Shown here piece after piece: positions 35,019 to 47,964 of a stretch of DNA of 64,000 nucleotides; positions within the stretch are counted from its first letter, which is position 1, and each line of letters starts with the position of its first letter. Made by a program: the position numbers and the translations under genes. This DNA is from Hansfordia pulvinata (taxonomy: Eukaryota > Ascomycota > Sordariomycetes > Xylariales), in assembly GCA_006538405.1 (NCBI GenBank), contig BJKQ01000002.1:3658001-3722000 (forward strand), read 5' to 3'. The notes under the pieces are model-generated. The model was not told the origin of the DNA. It saw only the letters and a list, made by a program, of their open reading frames with translations, and made no database searches.

Positions 35019-36782
35019 ATGGAGAGCATTCGGGTTTTCGTTCTCTGGCTGGCCCTCCCGGGCCTGCTGCTGTCGGCGCTGCAGCAAATGCTATCATGGA
35101 AGAGGAAAGACGCCAACTCCAAGAAGACGATCCCCGGCCCCCAGCAGTTCCCTGTTGTCGGCCGCGTGCACGACCTCGATCGGTTCTGCATGTGGAAGAA
35201 GTTCAAGGAGTGGGCGGATCAGTATGGCCCCATCTACCGCACGAGCATGTTGGGTCAGCCCTTCATCATCATATCGGAGGCCAAGATAGCCGAGGAGCTC
35301 CTCGTCAAGAGGGGCCACATCTACTCCGGACGACCGCAGATAAGAGCACTGATGAACCACAAGACAGGCCCTGGGTACGTCGCCTTGATGGACCGACACG
35401 GTATGTAAGACGGATCGAGAAGAATATGCGCAACAACTGACAACGAACAGATGTCTGGGCTCGCCAGCGCAAATGGGTTCACGCAGCCATGGCCGATTTC
35501 CACCGTGCGCATTTCTTCGGCGTCATCGAAAGCGAAGTGAAGCGGTTCCTTGCCGTCCTCCTAGTCGACCCAGCCAAGTTCCACGCGCACACGCGCGAGC
35601 ACTGCGGAAGGATCATGAGCCGCCTGGCGTGGGATGATGCTTCCCAAGGAAAGGAGAACGGCGACAGTGCGGATTGCACTCTCACCCAGATGTCCGTGTC
35701 CGGGCCCATTGTCAACACCATGACGCCCCTTTGGCAGCTCCCCTGGGCCATCAACCCTTGGAAGAAGTACGAGCGCGCCCGCGAAGACCACCAATGGGCT
35801 TGGTGGCTCAGCCTTTTCCAAACCGCCAAGCAGAGATATCTTCGAAACGAGCTACCCAGGGACACCTGGGCCCATCGCTATTTCTCAGGCCTGCAGAAGC
35901 AAGGAAATACGAGCCTCGACCAGGACGCCAAGGAGGAGGAGTTCGCCAGCTGCATGCTTGGGTTCCAGAACCTGGTCGGCGTCATCACAATCACCGGGCC
36001 CTTGCAGTTCTTCTTCATGGCCATGCTCCTGCATCCAGAGTGGCAGAGAAAAGCCCAAGACGAGATTGACAGAGTCTGCGGCGATCGCATGCCCACGACG
36101 GCTGACTTCGCCAATCTGCCCACAGTCCGAGCATGTCTCAAGGAAACGACTCGATGGCGGTCGGGCGTTCCACTTGGTCAGTGTAGTGTAGAAAGCTTTG
36201 TTATGTTGTCGTTTCGGCACGCCGCTAACCTTTCCAGGCGTTCCTCACGAAGCTGAGCAAGACGACGAGTTCCTCGGAGAAAGAATCTCAAAGGGCACCA
36301 TTATCCTAGCATGCGAATGGTATGTCGAGACGAGGACGTGTGAAAGACTCGCCAGCTGCTGACAGCCAGACAGGAACATGAACCGCGATCCCAAAGTGTA
36401 CCCCGACGCCGAGAACTACCACCCCGAACGCTACCTCGAGAAAGAGTGGCCCACGTACCAAGAGCCACTTTCGAGATATCCCAACTTCCGCGAGGGTGTC
36501 GGAATGCACACCTTTGGTTGGGGACGCCGTACATGTCTGGGCAAACACATCGTTGACGACGAAATGTTTGTGACCGGTGCCGCGGTACTCTGGGCCTTCA
36601 ACCTGAACAAGAAGAAGTGCCCCCGGACTGGCGAGGAGATGACCTTTGACAGCGAAGGCACCAATGCCCACGTCATTCTCGAGACTCTGCCCTTTCCTTG
36701 TGACTTTGTGCCCAGGAACAAGGAACGAGCTAGTCAAATTCTGAGCGGTTATGCTGAGGCGAGGGAAGGGATTCGAGGGTAG
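35019..36782 (+). CDS. Cytochrome P450 monooxygenase
   Basis: Four exons, 35019-35400, 35451-36176, 36238-36319 and 36374-36782, give 532 residues. An N-terminal membrane anchor (about residues 5-24) is followed by the Pro-rich hinge IPGPQQFPVVG, so the enzyme should face the cytosol from the ER. The K-helix ExxR is E359-TT-R362. The PERF-like motif is YHPERYL and the haem loop FGWGRRTCLG places the haem thiolate at Cys451. It needs a P450 reductase. The I-helix region (about 300-312, GVITITGP) does not show the usual Ala/Gly-Gly-x-Asp/Glu-Thr-Thr oxygen-activation motif. The fungal clade resembles O-methylsterigmatocystin-oxidoreductase-type P450s only distantly. No biosynthetic core gene lies nearby, so the substrate is unknown. 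Confidence 0.93.
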
Positions 36783-36994
36783 CTTTGCAGTATGGATTGG
36801 CAGATCGCTGCTTCATTTCGACCTATGTGGGTTCCATCACCGAAACGAAAGTCCTTCTTCACGACTAAGGCTTTGAATCAATTGATACCTGCCTGGCGAA
36901 TCATCTATTCGTATTCAAGAGTTGTGCCAGTGGCTGTTGGATCCGTGCACATCGCAATGTTATCGGGTTTGCTTGACACCGGACTCTGGTTCTA

Positions 36995-38245
36995 TTATGT
37001 GGTGGTTGGAAAGGATATTTTGACGATCTTGATGGGAAATGCTGCTGCATAGAATAATGCGCGCTGCTGTCGCATGGGCGGAGCGTTGAACTGGACCTCC
37101 TCCACATGCAATTTGTGCTCGACTGGATCAAACCAACATGTTAGAGGAGTTCTATGGGCCTCCGGACAAACCGGTTGACTTACAGCAACGTTTCTTGAAC
37201 AATTCGAACACGGCGCTTCTCCGAATGACTCCAGATATGACCATTTGAAGTTGGGGTTGCAGTGCAAATAAGTCTTTGACCGTCACGGCCAGCGCCTCAA
37301 CCGCGTCGGGGTCGTAAGTCTAAAGTGGCATGGATTAGTATTCCCATCTCAGCATTGCGGATTTCAGTTCTTGCGTACGATGTCAGCTCCTACTACAATA
37401 TCGTACGGCGTTTGTCGACAGATGGTCTCGACCCAGCTGCCACTGAGCGGTTGTCCCCACTGCAAGACACGGGCTGACACGATATCCCGCTGAGTGAAGC
37501 CGTTCAAGTGGATGTTTTCGCCGAGGGACTTGACCACGAGCTCGTCGCCATCGGTTGCGGTGACAGAGCGGGCGTTTAGGTGCTTGGCGCAGAGGACGGA
37601 GAGGAAGCCGGCACCGGCACCCAGCTCTAGGACGCTTTTGCCTCGGACAAGGGACTGGCCGGCACTGCTGAGCAGGTAAGAGGCGAGATGAAGGGACCCC
37701 TCCCATGTCCTGTAGCCGGTGACCTGTGAGCCCGATACAAGATGGCGGTGCTCGAGCAGGGTCACGGTGGGTTCCGGATCTGCTACCGCACCGGCATGCT
37801 GAGGAAGACATGTGAAAGTGACATATGTGCTGTCTCTCAGGCCGGAGTGATCCGCGCCATGGGGCGCGTCTTGGAGGGCGGCAAGTGAGAAGAGGCAGGA
37901 AATGAGGTCGCTGGAGATGTCCTAAGCGCAGCGGGACGTTAATCGGGGAGAAGGCCTGGTCGGGGCCCGACGGGGCCCTTTGCGAGCGTGACTGACTTCG
38001 TTTGAGGGCGTGTCGAGGGCACGCTTGATACGGCCGAGCAGCAACTCGAGAACCCGGTGCTGATACCGGGCGGCAGGTAGCGTGGGCACGCGGTCCGGGT
38101 CGAACAAATGGCGGTAGAGCCAGGTCTGGGCATCGGCGTTCTTCAGCAGCTGGGGCGAGGGCCAGGCAAGGAAGTCGGGCTCGAAGGTCTGGAGATACTG
38201 GCGGCGGAACAGCAGCAGCTGCGGGTCATCATCGGCGTCAGGCAT
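36995..38245 (-). CDS. efm3: Protein-lysine N-methyltransferase, EFM3/FAM86 type
   Basis: Four exons, 38245-37997, 37921-37379, 37319-37184 and 37122-36995, give 351 residues. The N-terminal FAM86-like region (residues about 5-85, RRQYLQTFEP ... RVLELLLGRI) is followed by a seven-beta-strand methyltransferase domain. It contains a GYRTWEGSLHLASYL segment, the SAM-binding motif VLELGAGAG (180-188), the acidic strand TATDGDE and a DIVVGADITYD post-I motif that is rebuilt across intron 2. The yeast enzyme Efm3 and human FAM86A methylate a lysine of elongation factor 2 in the cytosol, and the same role is inferred here. The two 3' introns break at conserved positions, and joining them gives RRSAVFELFKKRCFEHKL, as expected. 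Convergent with the P450 (212 bases between stops). Confidence 0.88.
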
Positions 38246-41200
38246 GGTGCCTCCGAGGCGCAAGCTGGTAGCTGGTCGACGGGGTTGCCACGGCGGTTCA
38301 CGCGACGACGAATAGCATATGCCGGGCGGAGGAGTGAGGTCATGTTGTTGGCACCCTTGCAAACCACCTCCACCACCTCTCCATCATTGCGGTTGCTGGT
38401 GGGGAAGCGGGCGAGAGGCGGGCAGGGCGGGTGCGGACATGGCGGGCAACGGCGCTAAGTTGCAGCGGGACCCAAAAGACGGGCTTGCCGCCTGGGATCG
38501 ATCCGTGGCGCACAGTCACTCGCGCGTTGTAAATCTTGCTATGCGTTTGGGTGAGGCTCATGTCTCACCTGAAGATGCACAAATACCGGGCGGCGAAGGT
38601 AAACGCGAATATGAAAGACTTTGCAGAGAAAGAGATAAGAGACAAATAGGTATCTGAGTACCTACGTAAATATAGAGGCGGAAGGAAGGAACGAGGGCAT
38701 CGCGGCGGGAATTCTCACGCGGCAGGTGCCGTGCTCGCTTTAGGTACTTGTGTACCTTCTCTTGGTTCCAATGGTTGGCTGCTCCCGCCTGTTGCCCGGA
38801 AATGTACCAGACTTTCCGTTTCCTCTTTCTTTCCCTCTTGTCTTGCCTTTCATCTCACCACCCAGTCATCCCCAGTCGCCTCGGTAGTCCATTTCTCTTT
38901 GCCGTGCGCCGCGCCATCGAATCCAGGAAATGTCCCCTCGTTGTCTTCTGCACTTCCCAGCAGCCTGGCCCAATCCCTGCCCCGAGAGCTCCGATGAGCA
39001 CGCATGCTTCATCAGTCCTGGTTGGAAACATGCCAGGATCGGACTCACGGAGGTCTATTTCCAGCTTCCACGACGGCTCGACGCTATAGCCCTCAGAGTC
39101 GTTGAAAACCGCCATTCGAGAGCTTTCAGACCACATTGTGCAGACAGACCAATCCGACTTCTCCTAAGGGCTGACGTATTTCATGTATAGCAGTCATTGA
39201 TCCCAACCCGACCTACGAGCAACCTGAACGAAGCCGCAGGCAAGCCGGCGGCCCGGAACGACAAGCCAGATATTGTGCGGCCTTCCTGTCCAATAACTTC
39301 CACCAGTAGTCAGCTACACTGCCGCTTCAGTCAGAAGATGGCGAGGGGCCAGATCGTCTTCTGCTGCTGCTTCAGTGCTCATAGACGGGTGACGAACACT
39401 GTGCTGCACGTCCACATCTGCACTGTCATGGCCAATCGACTTGCGGGCGGCATGCTCCGAGCAAAATGTTTGTGAGTATTGGCCATAAGGCGGATACTCG
39501 TACAAGGGTTGTCGACCCACCGACCTGCCGGACGCCTTTTCTTTGCATGACTGCCCCAACGAGGTGTTCGCGCCATGCAAATATGATCAGGGCAAGGCAG
39601 GCATGGAGCAGGGATGCTCCAAAGAGTTCGTCGGTGATCAAGGCGTCCGTTGCGGGCACGGGTTGATTGACAAAGCCGAAATGTACAGAAACGGGCCCGC
39701 TGTGCCCAGGTCGGAGCCGTCCTGGCCTTCCACATCCGGGACACATCACTGTGTTCTTTGAGCACACCATCTCCGACCTGGTTGCTGAGGCGCGGCCTTT
39801 TCGGGCATGGATCTCGCCAAGGCTGTGCACTTTCTTGCATGCGGCCACCACAGATCGAAATCATGGTGCTCTCTTGAGTCGCTCAAGAACATGGGTTGTG
39901 TAACAGGGGCTGTCTGCTTGCTTGCGACAGGGGACTGCCCCGCCCCACAAGAATGGGAACGCGGGCACCGTTGTGGTTTTCGGAGAACGATCCGGGAGCC
40001 GCCAGCCACTTTGCACGGCGAGTCGGTGTCGATCTTGGTCGCCACAAGTCAGCGCATTGCATCGGGGCCACGGCATGCAACCCAGACTCGCGTTCCCTCG
40101 CTCGCTCACCAACCCAGTCACTGCGAGTGGTACTCACGGGAGACAGAGTACAAAAGCGTCTCGTACTCCTCCGGCGCATGAACAGCAACAGTTGAAGCCC
40201 GTCTCCAAATTACCTTGGCAGGGAAGCACAAGTACGCCGTGATCGGCAGCGACCAGGGGTCAATAATCGGATTGAGCGATTTGGCTGCTCCAGTCGGGGC
40301 CAAGGTAGCCACCGCGGTGGCGCCGATACTTCATTCCTCTAGCACAGCGGTGGAAAGACATGGCCAGCGTGGCGAATGCATGCCGAGCCAGGGTGTAAGT
40401 GTGCGCCGCTGCATCTCCAAGGCTAGCTCGCGCCTCTAACGCCGACGTCTGGAGTTCATCTTGGGTGGTCGACGGCGGCTAAGCTAGAAGGAGGCTTCTG
40501 GCGTCTCCTCGTCGCATGGCGCGTGGCCCCATCGTCGCAGCCCGCAGCATATTCCACATGGTTTAAGGGCCCAGCTGGGAGGGTGCATGCCTCGTTCACT
40601 CTTTTCGTGGTCGCCTGACCACGTAGGCGCGAATGGCGCTTGCACCTCATTGTGTTCTAAGCCCACCTGAGCCGGCGAGGACAACGGGCTTGTCGGGTCC
40701 AGAGTATTCTGCATGCAGGACAAGAAGCAGAGCACCTGGGCTGACAGTCTAGAGCCGAATTAGCGTGCCCTAGCATCCTTCGCTTCCGTTGTTCTGCAAG
40801 CACGACGGGCACCTTACTCGGGGCATCGCGGCCATGATGATAGCAGCATCCAAGACGCTTCTTGGTGAAACCGCCAGGGGGCTGCCTGACACGAATCACT
40901 ACAGAAGACGCCGGCGTCACGAGTTCCTCCGCGTGTGGCAGTGGACCGCGGGAGACACCCCAACTCGGCCGCAAGGCGCAAATGGGCAGGGAAGCGAGCA
41001 AGGGCTGTTGACCCCGGCGAGGAACCAGCTGCCTCCTCGCCACTTGCAAGAAGTCGGTGACGCAAGGCGAAGAGCTACGCGTAGGCTTCCCGCATGAGAA
41101 CCGACGCTCAGCGGCAGAGGAAGAACGGATCGCTCGATAACGCTGCAAATACTCCTTGACAACGCAATCTTGACCTCGGGTCACACCAGGTCAGAGCCGG

Positions 41201-41764
41201 TGGGCACGAAAGACGGATAGACACAGGCCCTTTACCCGAGGCCCGACGGCTCTTGCTGACGGCCATCATCCCAGGGCCCCTCCTCTTCTCAATGTCGCCT
41301 CGCTCGACGGGACGGGAGCCTGCCACCCCGCCACTGCATGCCCCCGTCCCATTGCCATGCGGACAAGCGGACCTGTCTGCACGACGCACGGCGGACTAAA
41401 AGGGGATAAGAGCAGGAGGATGCGACCGCTTTCATTTCATGTCTACATTTCGCCCAATCACCCTACTGCCACCCCACAGGGGTCCCACGGCCTGAAGAAT
41501 AGCCTTGACTTTCAGCTATACATAAACAACCGATAGGGCAGACGCCCATCCGAGCCTGATCTTGTCCCTGCTGCAAAGCAAGCCACTTGAACTTATAGTC
41601 CAACGACGAGTCTTGCCCAGTAGACGTCTGGAGGACAGCCAAAACCATCAAAATCGAAGCCAAAGAAGAGAAGGAGAAAGAAGCCCAGTATCGACAACGG
41701 TGCCCACCACGATCAGCTGCGAAAGACACGAGACACAAGGCATAAGCCGGCCGAGCAGAGCAAC
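38246..41764. other. 3.5-kb gene-free region
   Basis: No supported gene. Many frames of 60-175 codons overlap on both strands, and none shows a recognisable motif. A TACGAGTA word (as TACTCGTA) lies at 39495. Confidence 0.5.
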
Positions 41765-42703
41765 ATGGCGGATACTGAACCCATTGTCCATGCCCCAGCC
41801 CCTTGGACGCTCAAGGGCGACGTTTACATTGCGTCGTTCTTTGCGCGAGCTGGCAGCTTGCCCGAGCACGCCTACTCGCCGCTCGAGGGCGCCTCCTCCT
41901 ACGCCGGCCCCGAGTCCGGGAAGCACTGCGGCGGGCCGGCCCAATTCCAGGTCATCCGCTACACCGAGAGCCCCGTCGGGCCCTACGACGAGCTCATCGT
42001 TTGCCCAGGCTTCTACGAGTACGAGGTTGAGGAGGGGGGCAAGCGCAAGACCAAGAAGAACGTGCGCATCTCGAGGATATACGTCTCGCAAAAATACACG
42101 TGCTGGAACGGCCGCCACAGTATGTCCCCCAGATCAACAACCTGACTTTTCCAAGTGGGGATGCAGACAAAGAGACCTCCCGAATGCTGACTTGCCCCCA
42201 CCATAGACTGGAATATCCCCAAACATCTCGCTCGCTTTGAGTTCGACGAGCGGCCGGACGGCTCCACCTTTGTCCAGGTGTTCCCGCACGACACCACCGG
42301 CGACCCGGCCGAGGCCAGCTCCAGCGAGCTGCCCTTCTTCCAGATGAACTTCAAGCCCGTGCGGTGGCTGCCGTCCTTCCCCTTCGCCATCAACTGGATG
42401 GGCTACTTGGGCCTCGACCTGAGCATTGTCCAGCCGCCCTTGCCCGAGGGGCCGGGAAGCCGGGGGGAGCTGCCGGGGACCAACAGGTGGTGCCGAATCG
42501 TGCCCAACCAGACGACGAAGCAGGCGTCCATCGGTTGGGCCGACCTGTCGCAGAAGAACTCCAAGGGCGTCGTGGCAACAACGGCGGGGCCCGAGAACTT
42601 CTGGCCGGGCTTGGGGCGTTGGCTGCTCGGCGCCAAGCTCAAGGATGCTGTCATCGACTTTGGCGAGGGCGTCTACTGGGACGCGCCCAAGTCAAGCCAG
42701 TGA
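41765..42703 (+). CDS. Acetoacetate-decarboxylase-superfamily-like protein
   Basis: Two exons, 41765-42119 and 42207-42703, give 283 residues with no signal peptide. The fold is suggested by APWTLKGDVYIASFF, then PYDELIVCPGFYEY and VRISRIYVSQKYTCWNGR, the last two being features of acetoacetate decarboxylase-like (ADC) proteins in fungi. No confident Schiff-base lysine can be assigned, so catalytic activity is uncertain. Such proteins are widespread in filamentous fungi without an assigned role, some of them near secondary-metabolite genes; none is adjacent here. The intron has GTATGT/TAG ends and preserves the frame (phase 1). Confidence 0.75.
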
Positions 42704-45700
42704 GGGAGAAGGCGAAGAGCGTCACTGGTGGGGCTTTGGGGAGGGTTTGGAGGTATGCCTGTTGCGACCTGGGCCGAAGCTTTGATCTTGTCGATCGATG
42801 CCTGGGACGCGCCGTCTTCGGGATAAAGCAGCGTGAGGTCGATTTCGGCCATGTCTTGCAGCATTTAGCGATGCAATATACCATTTCTCTTTCCTATATT
42901 CCTTTCCTATATCTTGATCCATGTTCTGAGGCCGAGAAGCGGTCGGTAGATCCCGAAGAGCCGTGCGGAGGCTTGAATGACGGACAGCTGCAGTTACCCA
43001 GCAGAGTGGTACCTGTTGGCTCCCTACCTTAGTTCACACCCCGTTTCCGACGTTACGAGTGGCCGAGCCAACATGCAAACGTCGGTTGCGTTGTTCGTCC
43101 ACCTGAATCGCGCCCGGCCTGGTGGGAATCGCCGCTCCGAGCTGTCTGACAAGAGGAAGAAACCGGCTCATCATATGAATCGTCAAGGGTTGCCGAGTTA
43201 TCTCAACTGGGCCATGGGCTGAATCCAAGACACGATGTATGTTACCGCTGGTTCTTTGCCGGCTGTACGCTACTATCAAGTATGAAGCTCGGGAAAACTA
43301 TTCAACCCGCAAGCCTGTAGCTGGGGAACATTGATGCATCTTCCATTGGGACGGACCAGCTCTTCATTACTTGACAGCTGCGCTTGAACAACGGCGCCCA
43401 TGGTCACTCCCAGGGCCGGTTGCTCCTGCCAACCGTGGCTATTGTCCAGCGTTGCTCCTGCCAATAGTCGCTCCGGCTGTAGCGCGTGGGCCTATGGCGA
43501 AATCGTACGGTCAACCGCTGTTGGACCCGGGCTTTCCTCACACAACACAGGATCAATCAGTATCACCTGGTGTCTGAACTTTCCCTCCGCGCGTCCTATG
43601 GTGTGCGCTGACTATCTGCCCAGCCTACTATACCTACACACAACATCGACGGCCACCGCGAGAAGGGCTGCAGGCCCACGGCACTCACCATCACGACGAC
43701 GGGGCATCATCCGAGACACAGCCGCTACTCGCCCCAGAGGGACAGCCTCGCCGCCTCGCCTCACGATCAGCCCTTCGACCCCAACGCACAACCTGTCACG
43801 AGGCTCAAATTGGGACCACAAGCCGTCCAGCTGCCACAGCAGATCGAGCAGCGATACGCCAATCCACGCGGCCAGACAACATGACGATGCAGCATCTTCG
43901 GGATTTCGCCACGGTAAATGAAGATCCTTACGATGGCGACAGTCTCTCCAGGGTTGGCCACGACGGCGAGCTGGAACCCTATGCGCTCAAGGCGATAAAG
44001 AGGAGGACGAAGTTTGCTGGAAACAGATCTGCTCTCCAGGCCTCCACCATCACCAGGCCCCATGGTTTTCAGGCGCTCCAACCTTGTTTTCGTACGCTCA
44101 ACAGTGCGCTCATTGTTTACTGGTCAAGGCTCTTATCACAGCCATACTCCCCAACACAGGATAAGCTACCTCCGACAACAACGCACCCTGCCGACTGCGC
44201 GCTCACCAAGCCACCCGGCCGGATATCTCTCGAGAAACCGTGCGAAAGCATGTCACCAACTGCAGCTATACCGTAGCCTGGCCGTGCCTGAGACTGTCCG
44301 CGACGGTACGGACGCCCCTCGCCCTCTTCGATTAGGCCCCTGGGGCGGGAGCGACAGAGCACACCGGCGGCCCAGATAGAGAAAACGTCGCTGTCTGTGA
44401 CTATCAGACAGCGGGCGGATTACCTAACCAGGATTTCTCACGTGCCCTTTCGTCGCCCTGCTGTCCCACACGCAGTCAAGGCTCCGTCTATCCTACGGGA
44501 GATATCGAAGCAAGACTCTTCTCGTGAGCCTAAGGGGGTGGGGGAGGTTTCTGGAGGTCCTGGTTCTCCGGGTTGAGTCGAGAAGGAAGACTGACGAGTC
44601 AGCAGAACGATACAACAAGGCAGAACTCTCGTCCACCAAGCCACACAACAGCCTCGAGTTTTTACAAAAACCCCTCTCGTTTCCTTGTAGCAGAGAAGAA
44701 CAAGACTGTGGGTCGGGCTCCCGTTGTGCAACAGCATGTTGAGTGCAGAGGCCTCAGCCGCACGGCGTGCCCCTAATGCTACACAAAAACCCACCATCCG
44801 CCTCTAAGACGACTTCGAGTCAGGGGCTTTTTCTCAAGACCTAAAGTGGAACACAGTGCAGCTTTCCGGCGGGTTGAGAGAAGAATCGGAAAAATCGTTG
44901 TCGTGCGTGCCAGTATGAACAGTGGCAACACCAGAAACGGAAGTCAGTGTGGCATCAGGACGGGGTTCTTGTGTCGTCGTCACGCCTCTCTGTGCACAGC
45001 TGGCTTCCTCCCTCACCCGAACGGGCATCCTGAGTCCGACTCGCCTGCGCAGCCAAGAAACGACATGTAACGGAGAACGGGGCAATGTGTCTCGGTCGGG
45101 CAATCGATGGAGACAAACCCGCGGCGACATTGAGCTTTCAGGTCAAGGGCAGGGGAAAAAAGAGAGAGAAGTGAGGGGGGCCAAGCATGATACCCAGAGA
45201 GCAGGGGTAAGAGGGCCAGCGATGGGACGATAAGACGACCAAGGCGCAGAAAGCGAAATCGATGAAGGAAAAAAAGCCGTCTGATACGATACTGCGGCCA
45301 GCTTTATAGCGCAGACTAATCATGACATGGCAGATGATGCGTTTCGGGCAACGGCCGCCCCCCTTTGCCCCAGCGCAGCCAACCAGCATCGACACATCGA
45401 CCGCCGGCGCCAATGGCGTTGGAGGAAGCCCCGGCTGGGGAATGTGCAGATCGCCTGCGCGGACCCGGAAGACAAGAGCTGGAGCTGGAGCCCGACTGGG
45501 GGAGCGAAGCGAAGCCCGCCCCCCCGCGCCAAGGTTGCCTGGCCCATTTGCAGAGGCGCCCACGCGCCTTTACGATTCCCACATACTCCATAGGGCACCA
45601 CTTTGCATACCCATTGATGGGTTCCTGGGAGGCACTACGAGTGGGGACCCCACCCGGCGGCGCCGGGTTTGGAAAACGCGGATCGTGGCAGGCCGGCACC

Positions 45701-46930
45701 ATGATGTGACGGTCGTGACAAGCGAGTGCGCGACTTGCGAACGCTCCAGTGCATTTCGATGATTACTCTGCATTTGCATTTGCATTTGCATAGCAAGGTC
45801 TGGTTCAACGTTCCCTGACCCCCCGTCACACACCCAAGCCCGCCTTGCCGCCGGCAGAACACACCATCATCGAGCGAGGGTGGCTTGCCTGATGCAGCCA
45901 GCTTTCAAGGTCCAGCCCGTTCTTCCTGGTGTTCTGGTGTAGGCCGCGTCCCATCCAGCGGGCGCTGTGCGGTGGCATTGGACCGAGAGGATCCCATCTG
46001 TGTCAGCTTGCCCTGGGAGAAGCCCGATCGTGTGCGGTGCGCCAACGCTGGCTTGCGCCAGCTTACTTACGCTTGACGAAAAGGAGGGTGTGCTGCGTCT
46101 TTCGAACCGCCATCTCTAAGTGGGGCGAGACCATCTGCGCGACTCTCAAGTATCGAGAACGACTTCACATGGGAGAGAAAGTGAGCTAGAAGCGCCATGC
46201 CGCCACGCCAGCCAAGGAGGCGCAAAGAGGCGCATGTCCTGGGTCCGGGAATTTCATTTCCAGGGTCTTTTTCGCCATCTGTCCGGGCCCCTTCTCTCTG
46301 CGCACCCCACACCGCAGTCTCCTTGTTCCACGCCTCGATGCCACCATCGCCCGCGCGGCCCGGCGATCTCAGGCAATAAAGAGCCTCGCTATAGGCGCTA
46401 ATTGCGGCACCAGACGCTCAAGCTTCAACCAGGCCCCCGGGGAAGCACGGCAGAGCCGGCGGCCGCCGCGGCGTCGATGCACCCAGTCATGCTGGAATGC
46501 AAAGCTTTGGTCGGCCGATCTACACCCTGACTTGGGAAGCCCACGAGTAATCGTTCTTCCACAGGGCAGGGTGGAAGACGTCGATGGCGCATGCAGGAAG
46601 AAGATGGCGGAGCGGAGACAAGGAACGGGGAAAAAAGGCCCTCAGCCGACACTTGCTGGGGGGAACCAATCGGGAAGGATAGCATCGTGGGCACGCAGGC
46701 AGACGGTCCTGCATAGTGCCAACAGTCACGAGGCTACGTGGTAGTGGCCGCATTGGGGCGTGGAAGCTGGGGCCGGCAGTGAGATGCCTGGCCAGCTTGT
46801 CATGTTAAAGACGAAGCCGTCTATGGCCCAAGACGCGGCCCAGTTCTTCCCAAACTCGATTCTTCGAGGCCATCCATCCCTCTTGTTGAGCCACCTCTCC
46901 GTCACACCTAACCCATACTTGCCGACCGAG
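42704..46930. other. 4.2-kb gene-free region
   Basis: The largest stretch without a supported gene. It contains a CATTTG repeat at 45771-45791. Frames such as 45322-45762 overlap frames on the opposite strand and match nothing I recognise. Confidence 0.5.
45771..45791. repeat. (CATTTG)3.5 repeat
   Basis: Three and a half hexamer units, giving overlapping ATTTGCAT words. Confidence 0.85.
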
Positions 46931-47707
46931 ATGCCTCTGTGGGAGATCTTCTGCTCACCGGCCGCGTTTGTCGAGTCGTGCTCCAAGAGGGCGCTGGTGC
47001 GCGACATCACGGCCTTCTACGTCGCCGCAGGCCTGCCGGCCTTCTACGTCAGCGTCCTTTTCCATCCTATGCGCGGCGAGGACATTTGGGTTGGCGGCCT
47101 GGCTGGGGGCGTATCGGATGAGAGCGGCGGCGGCGGCAGTATCAGGAGCGGCAGAAGCAGCAGCGGCAGCACCGATAGTGGCGGACGCGGCACCCCATCG
47201 GCGAATCAGCACCCGCTGTCATCACCGCCGTCGCCACCCAACGACGCCGATGATCGACAGCCGCCTCAGCAGCTGCTGGCCAGGCCCTACGTTCGTTTCA
47301 CCATCCAGCACATCGCCATCCACCGCGGGCCTGACGAGAAGGCTATGCTGAACATGTGTGACCGTCTCGGAAATGTGAGTTCTGTCTCCCAGACCCAGCG
47401 TATTTCTTTACTTCATTTTCCACCTCTCTTGTTCCCTCTTTCCCGGACCAGACCTGCCTTGGGACTTGGGACGTGAAAGGCTCACGTGGAGGCACAGAAA
47501 GTGACGAGAGGAGAAGCTGACTGCACACGATCCTGGTTTCAGATGCTACGGCCTCATATGGACGGCTACGACTGGGAGTTCAATATCCAAGAGACGCCCA
47601 GGCTGCTGTGGAGGGTGAATGGGTTCGTTCCACCGGAGCACGGGACCGAGGCGGAGCGCAAGTGGATTCGGGACGGCAAGCCCTCGTACATAGGGAGTGA
47701 GGGATGA
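46931..47707 (+). CDS. Tautomerase-superfamily protein with a low-complexity insert
   Basis: Two exons, 46931-47374 and 47543-47707, give 202 residues. The start Met is followed directly by Pro (MPLWEIF). Removal of Met would expose the N-terminal Pro that is the catalytic base of this superfamily, which is why this ATG is preferred over the in-frame one at 46760. LPAFYVSVLFHPMRGEDIWVGG and RPYVRFTIQHIAIHRG match the fungal Tautomerase_3 (oxalocrotonate tautomerase-like) domain. The C-terminal exon ends with GYDWEFNIQETPRLLWRVNG. Between the two core strands lies a Ser/Gly/Pro/Gln-rich insert of about 65 residues that is not part of the fold. Likely a cytosolic tautomerase or dehalogenase-like enzyme of unknown substrate. 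Convergent with the cytochrome b2-like gene. Confidence 0.82.
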
Positions 47708-47964
47708 GCCGATTCTTTGCCGCTATCCTTCTCTCTTCCTGCTTGTTGTCTTTTAGTTCCAAGTTAGACACTCCGGTCGCCCGAGCCGCTGACTCGATCT
47801 CCCCAAAACGCAATATCAGAGAAAGTCAGCTAATCACCATACCCGTTCTGCATGAGCAAAACAGTGAGCATTCAGAGAGCAGCTTCCAACCACCCCAGAA
47901 GCGTCACCAACAACGCGGTCGACGGGCACCTTGACTGCTGCTCTCACGCCCCTTTTTCAAGCTT

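Noticed and set aside
24863..47707. Secondary-metabolite cluster (regulator, P450, decarboxylase-like protein, tautomerase)
   Set aside because: The genes are spread over 23 kb, interleaved with housekeeping genes such as EFM3, and no polyketide, peptide or terpene synthase is present.
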